Positions 19,294 through 28,248 of a DNA stretch of 64,000 nucleotides are shown piece by piece. The notes under the pieces are model-generated. The model ran no database searches and was not told the DNA's origin. It was given only the letters and a program-made list of their open reading frames with translations. The DNA comes from Pseudomonas triticifolii (GTDB taxonomy: Bacteria; Pseudomonadota; Gammaproteobacteria; Pseudomonadales; Pseudomonadaceae): positions 62,001-126,000 of the forward strand of contig NZ_JACONV010000009.1 in the NCBI RefSeq assembly GCF_014358015.1. Direction: 5' to 3'. Within the stretch, counting starts at the first letter, position 1, and every line of letters begins with the position of its first letter. Position numbers and translations under genes: made by a program.

Positions 19294-22212
19294 TCAATCC
19301 AAGTCAATCTCATCCCCCAAACCGGCCACAGCAGAAAGTCCCTCCAACGGATACACGGTACTCAGCCGGATCCCGCTTCGACCATTACCGTCTAGTTCCA
19401 GTATTCGAAGAGGCGGCTGCCGCCCACTTGGTGTCTCTACCAAACCTACACCAGCAAACTTTTCTATGAGGTGTCGAGCCAATGCGCGACTAGAGGTGGT
19501 AATGACGAGGTTAAGCGTATTACTGCTTTCTAAGACAGTCGCTCGCAAAATGTCGAGAAGACCGACACGATTCAAGTCGTCCAAATGGACGATCGGCTCA
19601 TCAAGAAAGAATGTCCCGCCGAGGCTACGTGCCCGCGCCAAGAATAATGCGAGCGCAAGATCTTGCCGCTGGCCTTGGCTAAAATCTTTGCCCGGATCGA
19701 GCTGCTGGTCCCCTGCGTCAGCGAGCCAATGCAGAAAGTCAGTATCCGCACCGAGATTGATCCGGTCAAAAACACGATTAGCATGCATCCGCGCGAAGAG
19801 CGGGTTTACCACTCGGCTCAGGTCTTGAACCTTTTGACGGCTAATCGTGGTATAGGCCTCATAGAACACTGCACGCGCGCGGTTCGCGGCGTCCAACCTA
19901 CCCGTCATCACCCTTGATTCATCGATTAAAAGTTGGGTCGCCTGCTGAAGCTCCAACAGACGAGAGCGACGAGATTCGGCTGCCCATGCTGCCCGAGCCG
20001 CCGTAATGTGTCCTTCAATTACAGTAAGGCGAACGTTTTCTTTTGTGAGTTCAGACATCAATGTATCGAGCTCGGCGTTCGACCATTCAATACCTGGCGA
20101 AGCCTCTTGCCATGCCGATTGCAAAGAGGCGAGTTCCGCTGACTTTTGCTCTAAGCCCAGACGGCAATCCTTCAAATTTTGCTGCGCTGCGGCATACTTT
20201 GCGCGTAGATCGTCACGATTACTGATCGCAGCCTCGATAGACTTCGCGAGCTCAGCAAGCTCGAGCTGTACCACACGATGTCTTGCCTCGAAGACGGTAT
20301 CCAAATGTTGGTGCAGGTCTGCGACCTGGAATCCGGAAGCGGGCATGCGAAATTCAGAACCGAAAACTGTAGGTAAAATCCCATCTCGGGCTGACAGCAG
20401 CACGGAAATAGCGTCGGCTACATCCAGATGCGCAGCAAGAGACTTGAACTCTTCTGCCGTGGCACCTTGGCTGACACCGAGCCTTTCCAGCTCGCGATCC
20501 TGAACAGCATTGGCCAACTGCAGATCCGATTGCTCTTTTTCCAGTCCGAGTAGATATTTTTGCTTTTGCAGAGCTGCATTGAGCTGGGAGTGTGCAAGCG
20601 TGGCCGCATCATCGGCTGCGGCAACCCCAGACCTGGCGGCTACAACTAACTCTGGGGCGGCGGAAAGCGTCGCATTGATTGCTGATCTTAGATTTTCAGC
20701 ATCCTTCCAGTCATGAGAGCAAAGAGGGCATTTTCCAATATCCACACCATGGTCATGATTTAAAAGCTCCCTCGCAGCAGCTTGTAAGCGAGCCACAGGG
20801 CTCGCCACAGCATCCAGCAGCTTGGTGGCAGCTTTGGCGTGAGAAACGGTCTCAGCGGCTTTTTCCTGCAAATGCTCCAGCTCCTCACGTGAGGGAGCAT
20901 CTGAGCGAGCGGCACTAACCTCGAGGTCCAGTTCCGCTAAGCGCTTGGTCTCATCGCTGGATCCGGCACTAGATAACTCAAGCCCTTTCAATTCATGACG
21001 ACGTTGTTGTCGTGCGCTTGCCGGCCATTGGTATTCAGAGTATTTATGCGAAAGTTCTATGAGGCTTAGAGAAAGATCATCGGCAAAACCGCCATCCAGA
21101 AGTGTGGCGACTACCATCGCACCCAGATGAGTCAGTTCATCCTTAGCTTTCGCGAGTTCTTGCGCCAGCAGATAGGTGGCTTCCCGGCGAGAATTAAAAT
21201 CACTGAGCTCAGTTGCAGCTTGCCGTCCATCCTTTTCAATCTGGGCTAAGGACTGCGCCAACGCAGCCTCAATATTGATCCCTTCAGTGACAGCCATTTC
21301 TAGGCTGCTACGAATGCTCCACTTCGCCTCAACACGCTTAGCTGCGTTTGAGCGTGCATCGAATAAGTGTTTGTAACGACTGTGCAACGCGGTGAGAGAG
21401 GCGAGTTGATCGTCGAGGTTGGGCTGCGCTACGAACCACTGAGTATCCTCGGGCACAAAGAGATTCGCGGCAGTATCAGCCTCGAGACGCGCCGAGCTCG
21501 AGTGCGAAGTCCCGGCCGCTTCATCAGGGCCAAGAGCGAGCTCCAGATCAGTAACTTCCGCGGATCTCGACTCAGTCATTTTTGTAAGATTTCGCAGGCG
21601 CCTACCGATCTCAACAATGTACTTTTCACACTGCCGCTCGGCATCAAGCAGATGCCGAATTCCGAGCAAATCCGCGAAGACTTGAGTTCGTCGCTCGATA
21701 GTTTCTTCGTCGGTATCGACCAAGGCCGCCAGCGCTTCAGAACTCAAAAAGCGCGTTCCTTTAAGCCACCGCTGACGTAAATTTATAGCCGTTATAGCAT
21801 GTGCTTCGTCTGCCGCAGCGACCGGAGCCAAGAGGGCCAGAAGTTCGTTGGGACGAAGGGTAACTGCTGCCCCTTCATCGGCACCATATGCTGCAGAAGA
21901 CTGCGATCCATCAACATATCTTCGGACATATTGTTCCGTTCCATCAATATAGAGGCTCGCAGCGGCGGAGGTAGTGGCGTCATTTTGGCTGGGAAACTTC
22001 GGACTCAGAACTAGAGCGTCGAATCCATTACCTTCCTTCAACCTTTCTACTTGGCCTGTAAGCAGCCATTCTGCAGCCTCGCACATTGTCGTCTTGCCGG
22101 TGCCGTTTGGAGCGTATACCACGGTCAAAGGTGAGCTGAAATCAAAGCGGACAGAGTCGTTGAGCCCACGAAAGTGAGACACATCGAGAGTGTTAAGTCT
22201 AATTCCGCGCAT
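19294..22212 (-). CDS. Rad50/SMC-like ABC ATPase with zinc-hook motif
   Basis: Large ATPase of the SMC/RecN/Rad50 type, 972 residues. Walker A APNGTGKTT (34-42) is at the N-terminus; long coiled coils flank a CPLC motif at residues 495-498, almost exactly mid-protein, as in a Rad50 zinc hook; the signature SQGQRQ (845-850) and Walker B FFLDEP (868-873, with D871 E872) are near the C-terminus. These parts define a two-headed, DNA- or end-sensing ATPase. It is the last gene of a four-gene operon and overlaps the upstream gene by 14 bp. Inference: sensor or motor of a defence module, possibly of the ABC three-component type. Confidence 0.85.
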   Translation of the reverse strand: MRGIRLNTLDVSHFRGLNDSVRFDFSSPLTVVYAPNGTGKTTMCEAAEWLLTGQVERLKEGNGFDALVLSPKFPSQNDATTSAAASLYIDGTEQYVRRYVDGSQSSAAYGADEGAAVTLRPNELLALLAPVAAADEAHAITAINLRQRWLKGTRFLSSEALAALVDTDEETIERRTQVFADLLGIRHLLDAERQCEKYIVEIGRRLRNLTKMTESRSAEVTDLELALGPDEAAGTSHSSSARLEADTAANLFVPEDTQWFVAQPNLDDQLASLTALHSRYKHLFDARSNAAKRVEAKWSIRSSLEMAVTEGINIEAALAQSLAQIEKDGRQAATELSDFNSRREATYLLAQELAKAKDELTHLGAMVVATLLDGGFADDLSLSLIELSHKYSEYQWPASARQQRRHELKGLELSSAGSSDETKRLAELDLEVSAARSDAPSREELEHLQEKAAETVSHAKAATKLLDAVASPVARLQAAARELLNHDHGVDIGKCPLCSHDWKDAENLRSAINATLSAAPELVVAARSGVAAADDAATLAHSQLNAALQKQKYLLGLEKEQSDLQLANAVQDRELERLGVSQGATAEEFKSLAAHLDVADAISVLLSARDGILPTVFGSEFRMPASGFQVADLHQHLDTVFEARHRVVQLELAELAKSIEAAISNRDDLRAKYAAAQQNLKDCRLGLEQKSAELASLQSAWQEASPGIEWSNAELDTLMSELTKENVRLTVIEGHITAARAAWAAESRRSRLLELQQATQLLIDESRVMTGRLDAANRARAVFYEAYTTISRQKVQDLSRVVNPLFARMHANRVFDRINLGADTDFLHWLADAGDQQLDPGKDFSQGQRQDLALALFLARARSLGGTFFLDEPIVHLDDLNRVGLLDILRATVLESSNTLNLVITTSSRALARHLIEKFAGVGLVETPSGRQPPLRILELDGNGRSGIRLSTVYPLEGLSAVAGLGDEIDLD

Positions 22213-22804
22213 TCAGCGGCCCCTCATGACGTAAAATTGTCCCATTGACGCCAAGCGTCGAAAGCTCGGCCCACAATGCTTGAGCTTCAGAATCCAGCTC
22301 TGGCCATTGGAGTTCATTACCCGAGGGGGCAGCTGAATCTGGCAGTCCCAAGACTGTTATGTCGGCTACTCGTTGCCACAAACCCGGCTCATAATTGTAA
22401 TCTACAGGTGATGAAGGCCAAATCATGTGCTTGCGGCACACCTGCGCCGACAGCTCTAGTCGGCGAATCTCCTCTCGGGCACATGCCTCAGGGGCCTCGG
22501 GGATAGCGAGCACTAGATAGCCATCTATTGGGCTTCCAGGAGACAGCCTTTCGTTCCGGACGAGAACTTCATCAAGCCAGGCTTGGCCTTGCGCCGCTGC
22601 TCGCTCGATGGAAATATGGTCACTTCCACTGCAGGGCCATAGTAGGACAAGCGCGTAAGACGAAGACCAAAGCGTTGTTCCCGCAGGCGCGGAAATCATT
22701 ATGCCCAGTGAGGGAAGCTCTGGAGTGTGGTCGAGACCTACTTTGACGCACAGCTCATTAAGCTGCTCGCGGGCGGAGTTCCAAAACTCGGAGTCTTCAT
22801 TCAT
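22199..22804 (-). CDS. Small operon protein, candidate middle component of an ABC three-component system
   Basis: 201 residues with no motif I can name securely. Visible parts are a segment of beta strands (PSLGIMISAPAGTTLW, YALVLLWPC) and a helix with RRLELSAQVCRKHMIWP, which recalls the small middle component found between ABC ATPases and effectors in ABC-3C systems. That match is from memory of the family pattern, not a search. The gene starts 6 bp after the nitrilase-like gene ends and runs 14 bp into the ATPase, so these three are certainly one transcript and probably one complex. Confidence 0.6.
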   Translation of the reverse strand: MNEDSEFWNSAREQLNELCVKVGLDHTPELPSLGIMISAPAGTTLWSSSYALVLLWPCSGSDHISIERAAAQGQAWLDEVLVRNERLSPGSPIDGYLVLAIPEAPEACAREEIRRLELSAQVCRKHMIWPSSPVDYNYEPGLWQRVADITVLGLPDSAAPSGNELQWPELDSEAQALWAELSTLGVNGTILRHEGPLNARN

Positions 22805-22810
22805 GCATCT

Positions 22811-24643
22811 TTACTCCCTAAAAAAAGAGGCGATCTGACCGAGCAATTCCGCGACTCGCTCGTCATCTTCTGATGCCACGTATTCTGTGTAGACCGCGGC
22901 GGCTTTCGACAATCCGAGACCGGCTACTCTGCGCATGCCTCTGAGACCCCTTATGTCGCCTGTCACGGGTGCAAGTGACCCACCAGCGCGAAGATCAGCA
23001 TTGCCCCTTGGAGTGGTGCTGATGTCATCGCGCCTCTCTGGTGCGATCTCTCCGCTGTCTAGGTCGCCATAACGAGTCGCTCCTAGAACGATTAAAGGCG
23101 GATGTGGACCACCTCTATCCCGCCATTCTCCGAGAGAACGTTTTAGCGCCCTAGGTGACTCGTTATGAGAACGCCATATTAGTAAATGCCGGTTTTGAGC
23201 GCGGACGATGAGTTGACCAGCGGCACCAGGAGAGTCTTGCCAATCTATTCCATCAATCGATTTCAGCGTTGCTAGCGCGTGAAGGCCGGCTCGAAGAGCG
23301 CTGATCACTTCAGGATCATAAACTGCGTCAGGATCGACCGGTTTAAGAGAGCTTGTGCCCTCCAAAATGGTGTTTAGCATGGAACTCGAGTCGGCTGATT
23401 GGATAGTGCGCAAATGTTCGCCGATTTCGGCGATGCCTGCATCTAGCCGCGGGGCTGCATTAATGTCAGGCGGATACCTACGTAAAAAACGCTCAATCTC
23501 ATAGGTGACCTTGTTAGGAGCAGCCGGCACCGGGAGCATCATCCCTGTGTTCTGAATAGGGCAAACCATATTCCCTCTCCAAATCAGCAAGCTGTTAACA
23601 GGGGTGTATGGCGGCCAATACACAATACCTGCAGTGACTGATGGGTGTGTCGCTCGTACCACCGCTCCCACAATGCCCTGAGAACTCAGCGCCCGCGTCG
23701 CAGTGAGACTTTTCTGACCGTGAGGCATCTCAGTAAATGACGCAAAAACACCACTGAGACTTCTCCATTTATCGTTCGCCTCATCTGCAACGGGCCTATC
23801 GTGAGAGACATTGCATAGGACGACTACTCCCCGTCGACCCGCAAGAACGTGGTTCAAAAGGGAGTCAATAGCGATTCCCCAATTCTGGTTGTATCCCGTC
23901 TGGAGCAAGGAACCTACGATGAGCGCTGGACGGTCATTGTTCAGGCTCTCGAGTTTGCGGTGGATACGTGCTTGGGGTGAACGCCCATTCTGCCCTGCAG
24001 GCATCAGTAAATCAGCACAGATCAGAGGAAATAGGTCCAAGTCGTTGAAACGCAGATGCAAAAGTGTGTCATGGGCCTGCACATCGTCTAACTCGATTGC
24101 CTCATAACTTTGCTGGAGAACATTTTTAAGATAAGTGATGCAGTGTGTCTGACCGTTTGGCTCATGAATCCAACACCAACCGCCATTCACACGCATCGCT
24201 GGGCTGATGCCATTACGAGCCTGCTCCCAGGCGAGGTGCCTAACCGTGCCGTCTTCGGAGGGCGCCCCATACCATTCGAGTACAGCTTCACCCGACGAGA
24301 CACCAAATCCGCTGACCAAAACGAGTGGTCGATCGACACCTCTGACAAGAGCGTCAACAGCGTTCCAGTCCACTGAGCCCAATGCCCACTCCGGCGCAAC
24401 AATGAGCACAGGATCACCACCTGGCGCTATCGTGGACAGGGCAGGTCTCGTCCCATCTGGCCCAGCCTCGAGCAGATTGCGCAGAACATTCAACGCAGTC
24501 GTCCGACTTAGATCTCCTAAGGCCTCATCAATGGACGCAGACAGCTGCAGCAGGCATAGATTGAGTCCACCTCTGGGGCGAAGCGCACAATTAACTTGAA
24601 CGCTCGTGTAGTTGTCTTGAAACTCAAAATTCAGGTCGGGCAC
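22811..24643 (-). CDS. Nitrilase-superfamily (carbon-nitrogen hydrolase) fold protein in a defence-like operon
   Basis: 610 residues. The N-terminal two thirds fits the nitrilase fold: LIVAPEWALG supplies Glu85, ITYLKN supplies Lys173 and PLICADLLMP supplies Cys209, in the order and rough spacing of the Glu-Lys-Cys triad. VVVLCNVSHDRP (about 273-284) matches a later core strand. The C-terminal third (about 400-610) has no recognised domain. Nitrilase domains are known in defence, for example fused to the reverse transcriptase of DRT1, so a nucleotide or amide hydrolase effector is possible. Operon: 6 bp before the small protein, 106 bp after the Mrr-like gene. Confidence 0.7.
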   Translation of the reverse strand: MPDLNFEFQDNYTSVQVNCALRPRGGLNLCLLQLSASIDEALGDLSRTTALNVLRNLLEAGPDGTRPALSTIAPGGDPVLIVAPEWALGSVDWNAVDALVRGVDRPLVLVSGFGVSSGEAVLEWYGAPSEDGTVRHLAWEQARNGISPAMRVNGGWCWIHEPNGQTHCITYLKNVLQQSYEAIELDDVQAHDTLLHLRFNDLDLFPLICADLLMPAGQNGRSPQARIHRKLESLNNDRPALIVGSLLQTGYNQNWGIAIDSLLNHVLAGRRGVVVLCNVSHDRPVADEANDKWRSLSGVFASFTEMPHGQKSLTATRALSSQGIVGAVVRATHPSVTAGIVYWPPYTPVNSLLIWRGNMVCPIQNTGMMLPVPAAPNKVTYEIERFLRRYPPDINAAPRLDAGIAEIGEHLRTIQSADSSSMLNTILEGTSSLKPVDPDAVYDPEVISALRAGLHALATLKSIDGIDWQDSPGAAGQLIVRAQNRHLLIWRSHNESPRALKRSLGEWRDRGGPHPPLIVLGATRYGDLDSGEIAPERRDDISTTPRGNADLRAGGSLAPVTGDIRGLRGMRRVAGLGLSKAAAVYTEYVASEDDERVAELLGQIASFFRE

Positions 24644-24749
24644 GATAGCGCAGCCATTAGCCTAGGGCATCGAAGATGGGACGGTAGAGCAGCATTTTGG
24701 CGGGTCAATACGCCATCATCTGCAGAAAAATTATCGTCGAATGAATAAA

Positions 24750-25652
24750 TCACTTAGGGTACAGATCGCGAACACGAATGAAGGGGGAACCGGTCTCTGC
24801 CGCGCGGCGGACTTTGATCTTGAGGAGTTCGGATAGCGAAATCTCCCGATCTAACATTTCGTACAGATCTAATCCATCCATGCAAATCACCCGCCTGCCT
24901 CGGCCGAAGGCGGCAAGACCATCCTCTGTGAACCCGCTATTGCTTACAAATAGTCCTCGAGTCCAAGCAGCCTTCTGCTCGATCTTCCCATGAAACGTAT
25001 GCAAGTCGGCGACACCAATGGGTTGGCCGTGCCATTTCGCTTCGAGCAGATAAACCTCGTTGTCCAGCTCAAAACTACCGTCTATTTGCTCACCTCTAAG
25101 CCGAAATGGTTCTCGGGCTGCCAGCTGAAATGCATCGAAGAGGTTTTTGAGAAATGCCTCGAAAGCATAGCCACGAGCGTGAGGCAGGAGCGTACCGACT
25201 TCTAAAAGGATATTTTTGAATGTGGCGAATTTACACCCTTCAATTACCGGCTCGACCGGTTTCGCTGCCGTCGGTGCGGCCTGCGGTTGACCCGACAGCC
25301 GACTTAACAATGCGTGATATCTCTGCTCTGCATTGGCGATTGGGTCTGGGGATTCAGTCCGAATGAGATGTTCGCTCCGCTGCTCCCAAAGGGCAGCGAG
25401 CAGCCGAACAGCATCAGAGTCGTTGCAACTCTGTAGGAAGCACTTTAAACGCTTGCCCTTCGAACGACCATTCACCGCAAATTTAGGATCGTCAATATTA
25501 ACATTCAGCTCAGCCGCGAAAAAAACCGCATAACTGACGTCTGAAAAGTCCAGGACATAACCAGCACCACGGACGAAATCGACGAGGTCGTCTACGAAGC
25601 GTAAGTCTATAGGTCTGATCGAGCTAATGTTGGACTCCTTCCTATGACTCAC
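24750..25652 (-). CDS. Mrr-like PD-(D/E)XK restriction endonuclease
   Basis: 300 residues. The C-terminal half has the Mrr-type nuclease core: Glu165 in YAFEAFLKNLF, Asp191 in EQIDGSF, then Glu204 and Lys206 in YLLEAKWHG, the classic D-(x)n-E-x-K. GLFVSNSGFTEDGLAAF is a usual Mrr follow-on. The N-terminal half (1-130) is unassigned and may sense targets. The start is GTG; a strong AGGAAGGAG lies inside the frame, so the true start could be slightly later. It is the first gene of the operon with the nitrilase-like and ATPase genes. Confidence 0.8.
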   Translation of the reverse strand: MSHRKESNISSIRPIDLRFVDDLVDFVRGAGYVLDFSDVSYAVFFAAELNVNIDDPKFAVNGRSKGKRLKCFLQSCNDSDAVRLLAALWEQRSEHLIRTESPDPIANAEQRYHALLSRLSGQPQAAPTAAKPVEPVIEGCKFATFKNILLEVGTLLPHARGYAFEAFLKNLFDAFQLAAREPFRLRGEQIDGSFELDNEVYLLEAKWHGQPIGVADLHTFHGKIEQKAAWTRGLFVSNSGFTEDGLAAFGRGRRVICMDGLDLYEMLDREISLSELLKIKVRRAAETGSPFIRVRDLYPK

Positions 25653-26072
25653 ATTTCCTAGGTGCCCAATCTTCCTTCAACACCTAAAGCCAACGCAAGA
25701 CCGTTCGACTCAGGGAAAGAAAATCGGCTCTTCGGGTAGCTGCGTTTATGGGGCCGTCAAGAAGGTAGCTGAGCGTCAAATACGCCAAAGCCGCGAGCAT
25801 CGGCCCGCCTTGGCGCAAACGGGCTGAGGGCCACGGCAGCGACCAATGCCTTGACATGAGGCCAACTTGACCAAGGTTCTGGCCTGTCAAGGCCACTCCA
25901 ATACCACGACCCGAATCAATGCCGCCGACGGCTAAGGCCGGAGTATTCTCCGACGTTTAAGGCCACAACCTTGTCTAAATGCGGACATTTTTTAAAAACC
26001 TTCAGGGGTTTTGGCGGATCTCAGGCCCCTCTCCCCACAGCGCTTATGAGCCCTATCTAGTCGGCCAAACCC
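25653..26072. other. Intergenic, no gene seen
   Basis: This stretch lies between the divergent starts of the two island operons. Short frames exist but none has a ribosome site or recognisable motif. The right end merges into an IS66 transposase scrap. The promoter of the Mrr-like operon should lie near 25660-25720. Confidence 0.5.
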
Positions 26073-26225
26073 AATAGCTATGATGCGTATGCCTACTTGA
26101 AGGTCGTCCTCACACGCCCGCCCACTCAGCCGGCGAGTGAGATCGAGAAGCTGGTGCCGCATCGTTGGCGACCGGCTTGGTTTCGCCAGACGGGATACCC
26201 AATAGCTTACCGCCATTCTTTCTGA
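26073..26225 (+). pseudogene. IS66 transposase (TnpC) C-terminal fragment
   Basis: The frame starting at 26073 reads NSYDAYAYLK, then PTQPASEIEKLVPHRWRP, the C-terminal end typical of IS66 TnpC transposases. It is open for about 50 codons to a TGA at 26223-26225; upstream of it the frame is broken. It ends 8 bp before the operator and promoter of the next operon, so an old IS66 end forms that operon's left boundary. Confidence 0.7.
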
Positions 26226-26232
26226 TTGCGAC

Positions 26233-26277
26233 TTTGACATTGTCAGCTTTTTAGTACTAATATCTGACAATGTCAAA
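26233..26277 (+). promoter_or_regulatory. Strong promoter with twin operators for the QueC-like operon
   Basis: TTTGACATTGTCAG (26233-26246) and CTGACAATGTCAAA (26264-26277) form a perfect 14-bp inverted repeat; each arm is itself nearly palindromic (TGACAWTGTCA). The first arm contains a perfect -35 TTGACA (26234-26239); TAATAT (26258-26263) is a good -10 with an 18-nt spacer. The second arm covers the expected transcription start. This is the layout of an autoregulated repressor promoter, and the XRE-ImmA/IrrE protein of the operon is the obvious candidate regulator. Confidence 0.8.
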
Positions 26278-26305
26278 ACCGGTATTCACTGGGGGGCTAG
26301 ACGAA

Positions 26306-26875
26306 ATGAGCGATGGGCCACATAGAAGCTTGAAGCTGCGAAAGCCATGGAAAGAACTGGCAAAGCGTGCGGACCAAGATACCTACGATGCCTCCCAGAT
26401 AGCTGAGGCTACTGCGCAGGCGGTTGCCAGCGACTTCAAAATGGAGGTGTCGTGGCATCTGATGGAAGCCTTGAAAGCTGTCTTTACCGGCCGTGATAAC
26501 TCTCTGGAAATGCCAGAGCTTGCGCTGGATCAACTTGAAAATGCGAAAGCCCTAGCAGCAGCCTCCGTTTTTGGAACGAATCTTGTGGAATGGAGCATCA
26601 CTCTTATCCATGAAGGCAAATTTGGAATTCAAGCACTCCATGACGCGGTAGGCCTCGCCGCCAAAGACCGATGCCACGCAAATATACGTTCGATCGAAGA
26701 ACACTACCTTCGCGACTCGAATGAGCAAAGAGCAGAGCACGTAAGTAAAAGACTCCAGAACGCCATTTCTACTCTATCGAATACCCAACTCGGCTTGGAT
26801 CTTGTGGGCCCAGAGCCCACTCGAATCCTCCCCCCTAAGAAAATGAAAGGTCTTGATGACGGGGTATGGTTGTGA
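26306..26875 (+). CDS. Small helical protein of unknown function, first gene of the QueC-like operon
   Basis: 189 residues, rich in predicted helix, with no family I recognise. The start at 26306 is chosen because GGGGGG lies 9 bp upstream and because an earlier ATG at 26270 falls inside the operator at the expected transcription start. Basic N-terminus (RSLKLRKPWKELAKRA), central helices (LAAASVFGTNLVEWS) and a Pro/Lys-rich tail (RILPPKKMKG). The stop overlaps the next start (TGATG), so it is translated together with the QueC-like enzyme and may be its partner or substrate. Confidence 0.75.
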   Translation: MSDGPHRSLKLRKPWKELAKRADQDTYDASQIAEATAQAVASDFKMEVSWHLMEALKAVFTGRDNSLEMPELALDQLENAKALAAASVFGTNLVEWSITLIHEGKFGIQALHDAVGLAAKDRCHANIRSIEEHYLRDSNEQRAEHVSKRLQNAISTLSNTQLGLDLVGPEPTRILPPKKMKGLDDGVWL

Positions 26876-28248
26876 TGAACACTTTGCCGCCTAAGGAAAT
26901 AGCTGTAGATATACTTGAACCTGGAGCCCGCAAAAGAAACGGTGTGATCCCGTGTTACATCGAGAAGAACATCGAATTCGACCTTGAGGCTCTCGCGACC
27001 TTCTCATCACATGACAAATGGGAGCCCGTGACGCATGACGCGTTACTCATAGCCGCTGCAGTTGAGTTTTGTGATCGCGTCCTTGTCCGCAGCTCCATGA
27101 GTTGGGGTAGGCGCTTCATTGTGCATGTGCCAGTTCACGACGTTGAGCGGTGGTCGAGTAACAAGGTAAATCGAGCGCTCGTCAACGCACTGAATCTCCT
27201 GACCGGCGACGACTGGAATTTCAACTTTCGACCTCGAAAACAAGCTGCACAGAGACCGCTGCAAGGCCAAATAGCCTTCCCTTCCGATGCAGAGGCGGTC
27301 ATTGCCTTCAGTGATGGAATGGACTCACGGGCTGTCTCTGAGCTTGAGAGCAAGCGCCTAGGTAAACGCCTTATTCGTCTTCGAATAGGGAACAAACAAC
27401 ACGATATTTCAAAGAAGGAACGTCAGAGGATTCCATTCACGGCCATTCCTTATTCAGTCAAACTTGATGATGCGAGAAGCGCCGAGAGAAGTGCACGCAG
27501 TCGCGGATTCAAGTTCAGCATCATATCTGCAATTGCGGCGTACCTGATCGATGCACCAATGGCCATCATCCCCGAAAGCGGACAAGGTGCACTTGCACCT
27601 GTGCTCCTTCCGGTTGCGCATGGGTATGAGGATTATCGAAATCATCCTGTCTTCACCAAGCTGATGGAACGCTTTATCGAAGCACTTCTTGATTATCGAT
27701 TCCAGTACACCTTCCCCAGGCTCTGGATGACGAAAGGCGAGACCCTGCGCGAGTATGTCGAAACCTGTGGCACTAGCGCGGATTGGATAACGACCAGGTC
27801 GTGCTGGCAGCAATCCCGACAAGTAGCCGTTTCAGGCGCAAGAAGACAGTGCGGCATATGCGCCGCTTGCATGCTTCGCCGCCTTAGCGTTCACGCTGCT
27901 GGATTGGAGGAACCCCCAACGAATTATGTCTGGGAATCCCTAGATAGTACGACCTGGAAGACAGGGGCAGCAAAAGAATTCACCAGTTTTACCGAAGCCT
28001 TGCGACAATACGCTATCGCAGGAGTACTTCATTTCGAGCACCTTTCTTCGATTAGGGAATCTTCGCAGTACGAACTGATCAAACGCCGCAGAACGAGCGA
28101 ACTGGCTCGAGCGCTGGCCGAGTCGCCACATGCCGTGGCGCAGAACCTTGACAGGCTCTTGCAGCAACATGCCAGGGAATGGTCAGCGTTCACGAGCGAT
28201 ATGAGATCAGAGTCGTTCGTGAGGAAGTGGATAGATGGCGCATCATGA
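26875..28248 (+). CDS. QueC-like PP-loop ATPase (7-deazaguanine synthase-like)
   Basis: 457 residues. The PP-loop motif SDGMDS (146-151, in AVIAFSDGMDSRAVSEL) binds ATP for adenylation; the C-terminal Cys310, Cys326, Cys329 and Cys332 (QCGICAACMLRR) form the zinc site of QueC. QueC makes 7-cyano-7-deazaguanine, but this protein is about twice the length of housekeeping QueC, has an extra N-terminal region (1-135), and no other queuosine genes are near. QueC-like proteins are known in QatABCD (QatC) and type IV CBASS (Cap9). A defence role is therefore likely; the substrate is unknown. Overlaps both neighbours by a few bases. Confidence 0.82.
   Translation: MNTLPPKEIAVDILEPGARKRNGVIPCYIEKNIEFDLEALATFSSHDKWEPVTHDALLIAAAVEFCDRVLVRSSMSWGRRFIVHVPVHDVERWSSNKVNRALVNALNLLTGDDWNFNFRPRKQAAQRPLQGQIAFPSDAEAVIAFSDGMDSRAVSELESKRLGKRLIRLRIGNKQHDISKKERQRIPFTAIPYSVKLDDARSAERSARSRGFKFSIISAIAAYLIDAPMAIIPESGQGALAPVLLPVAHGYEDYRNHPVFTKLMERFIEALLDYRFQYTFPRLWMTKGETLREYVETCGTSADWITTRSCWQQSRQVAVSGARRQCGICAACMLRRLSVHAAGLEEPPTNYVWESLDSTTWKTGAAKEFTSFTEALRQYAIAGVLHFEHLSSIRESSQYELIKRRRTSELARALAESPHAVAQNLDRLLQQHAREWSAFTSDMRSESFVRKWIDGAS

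Noticed and set aside
26875..28248. Housekeeping queuosine gene queC
   Set aside because: The protein is about twice the normal length, has no queD/queE neighbours and is embedded in a mobile island with a regulator-protease and PIN gene.
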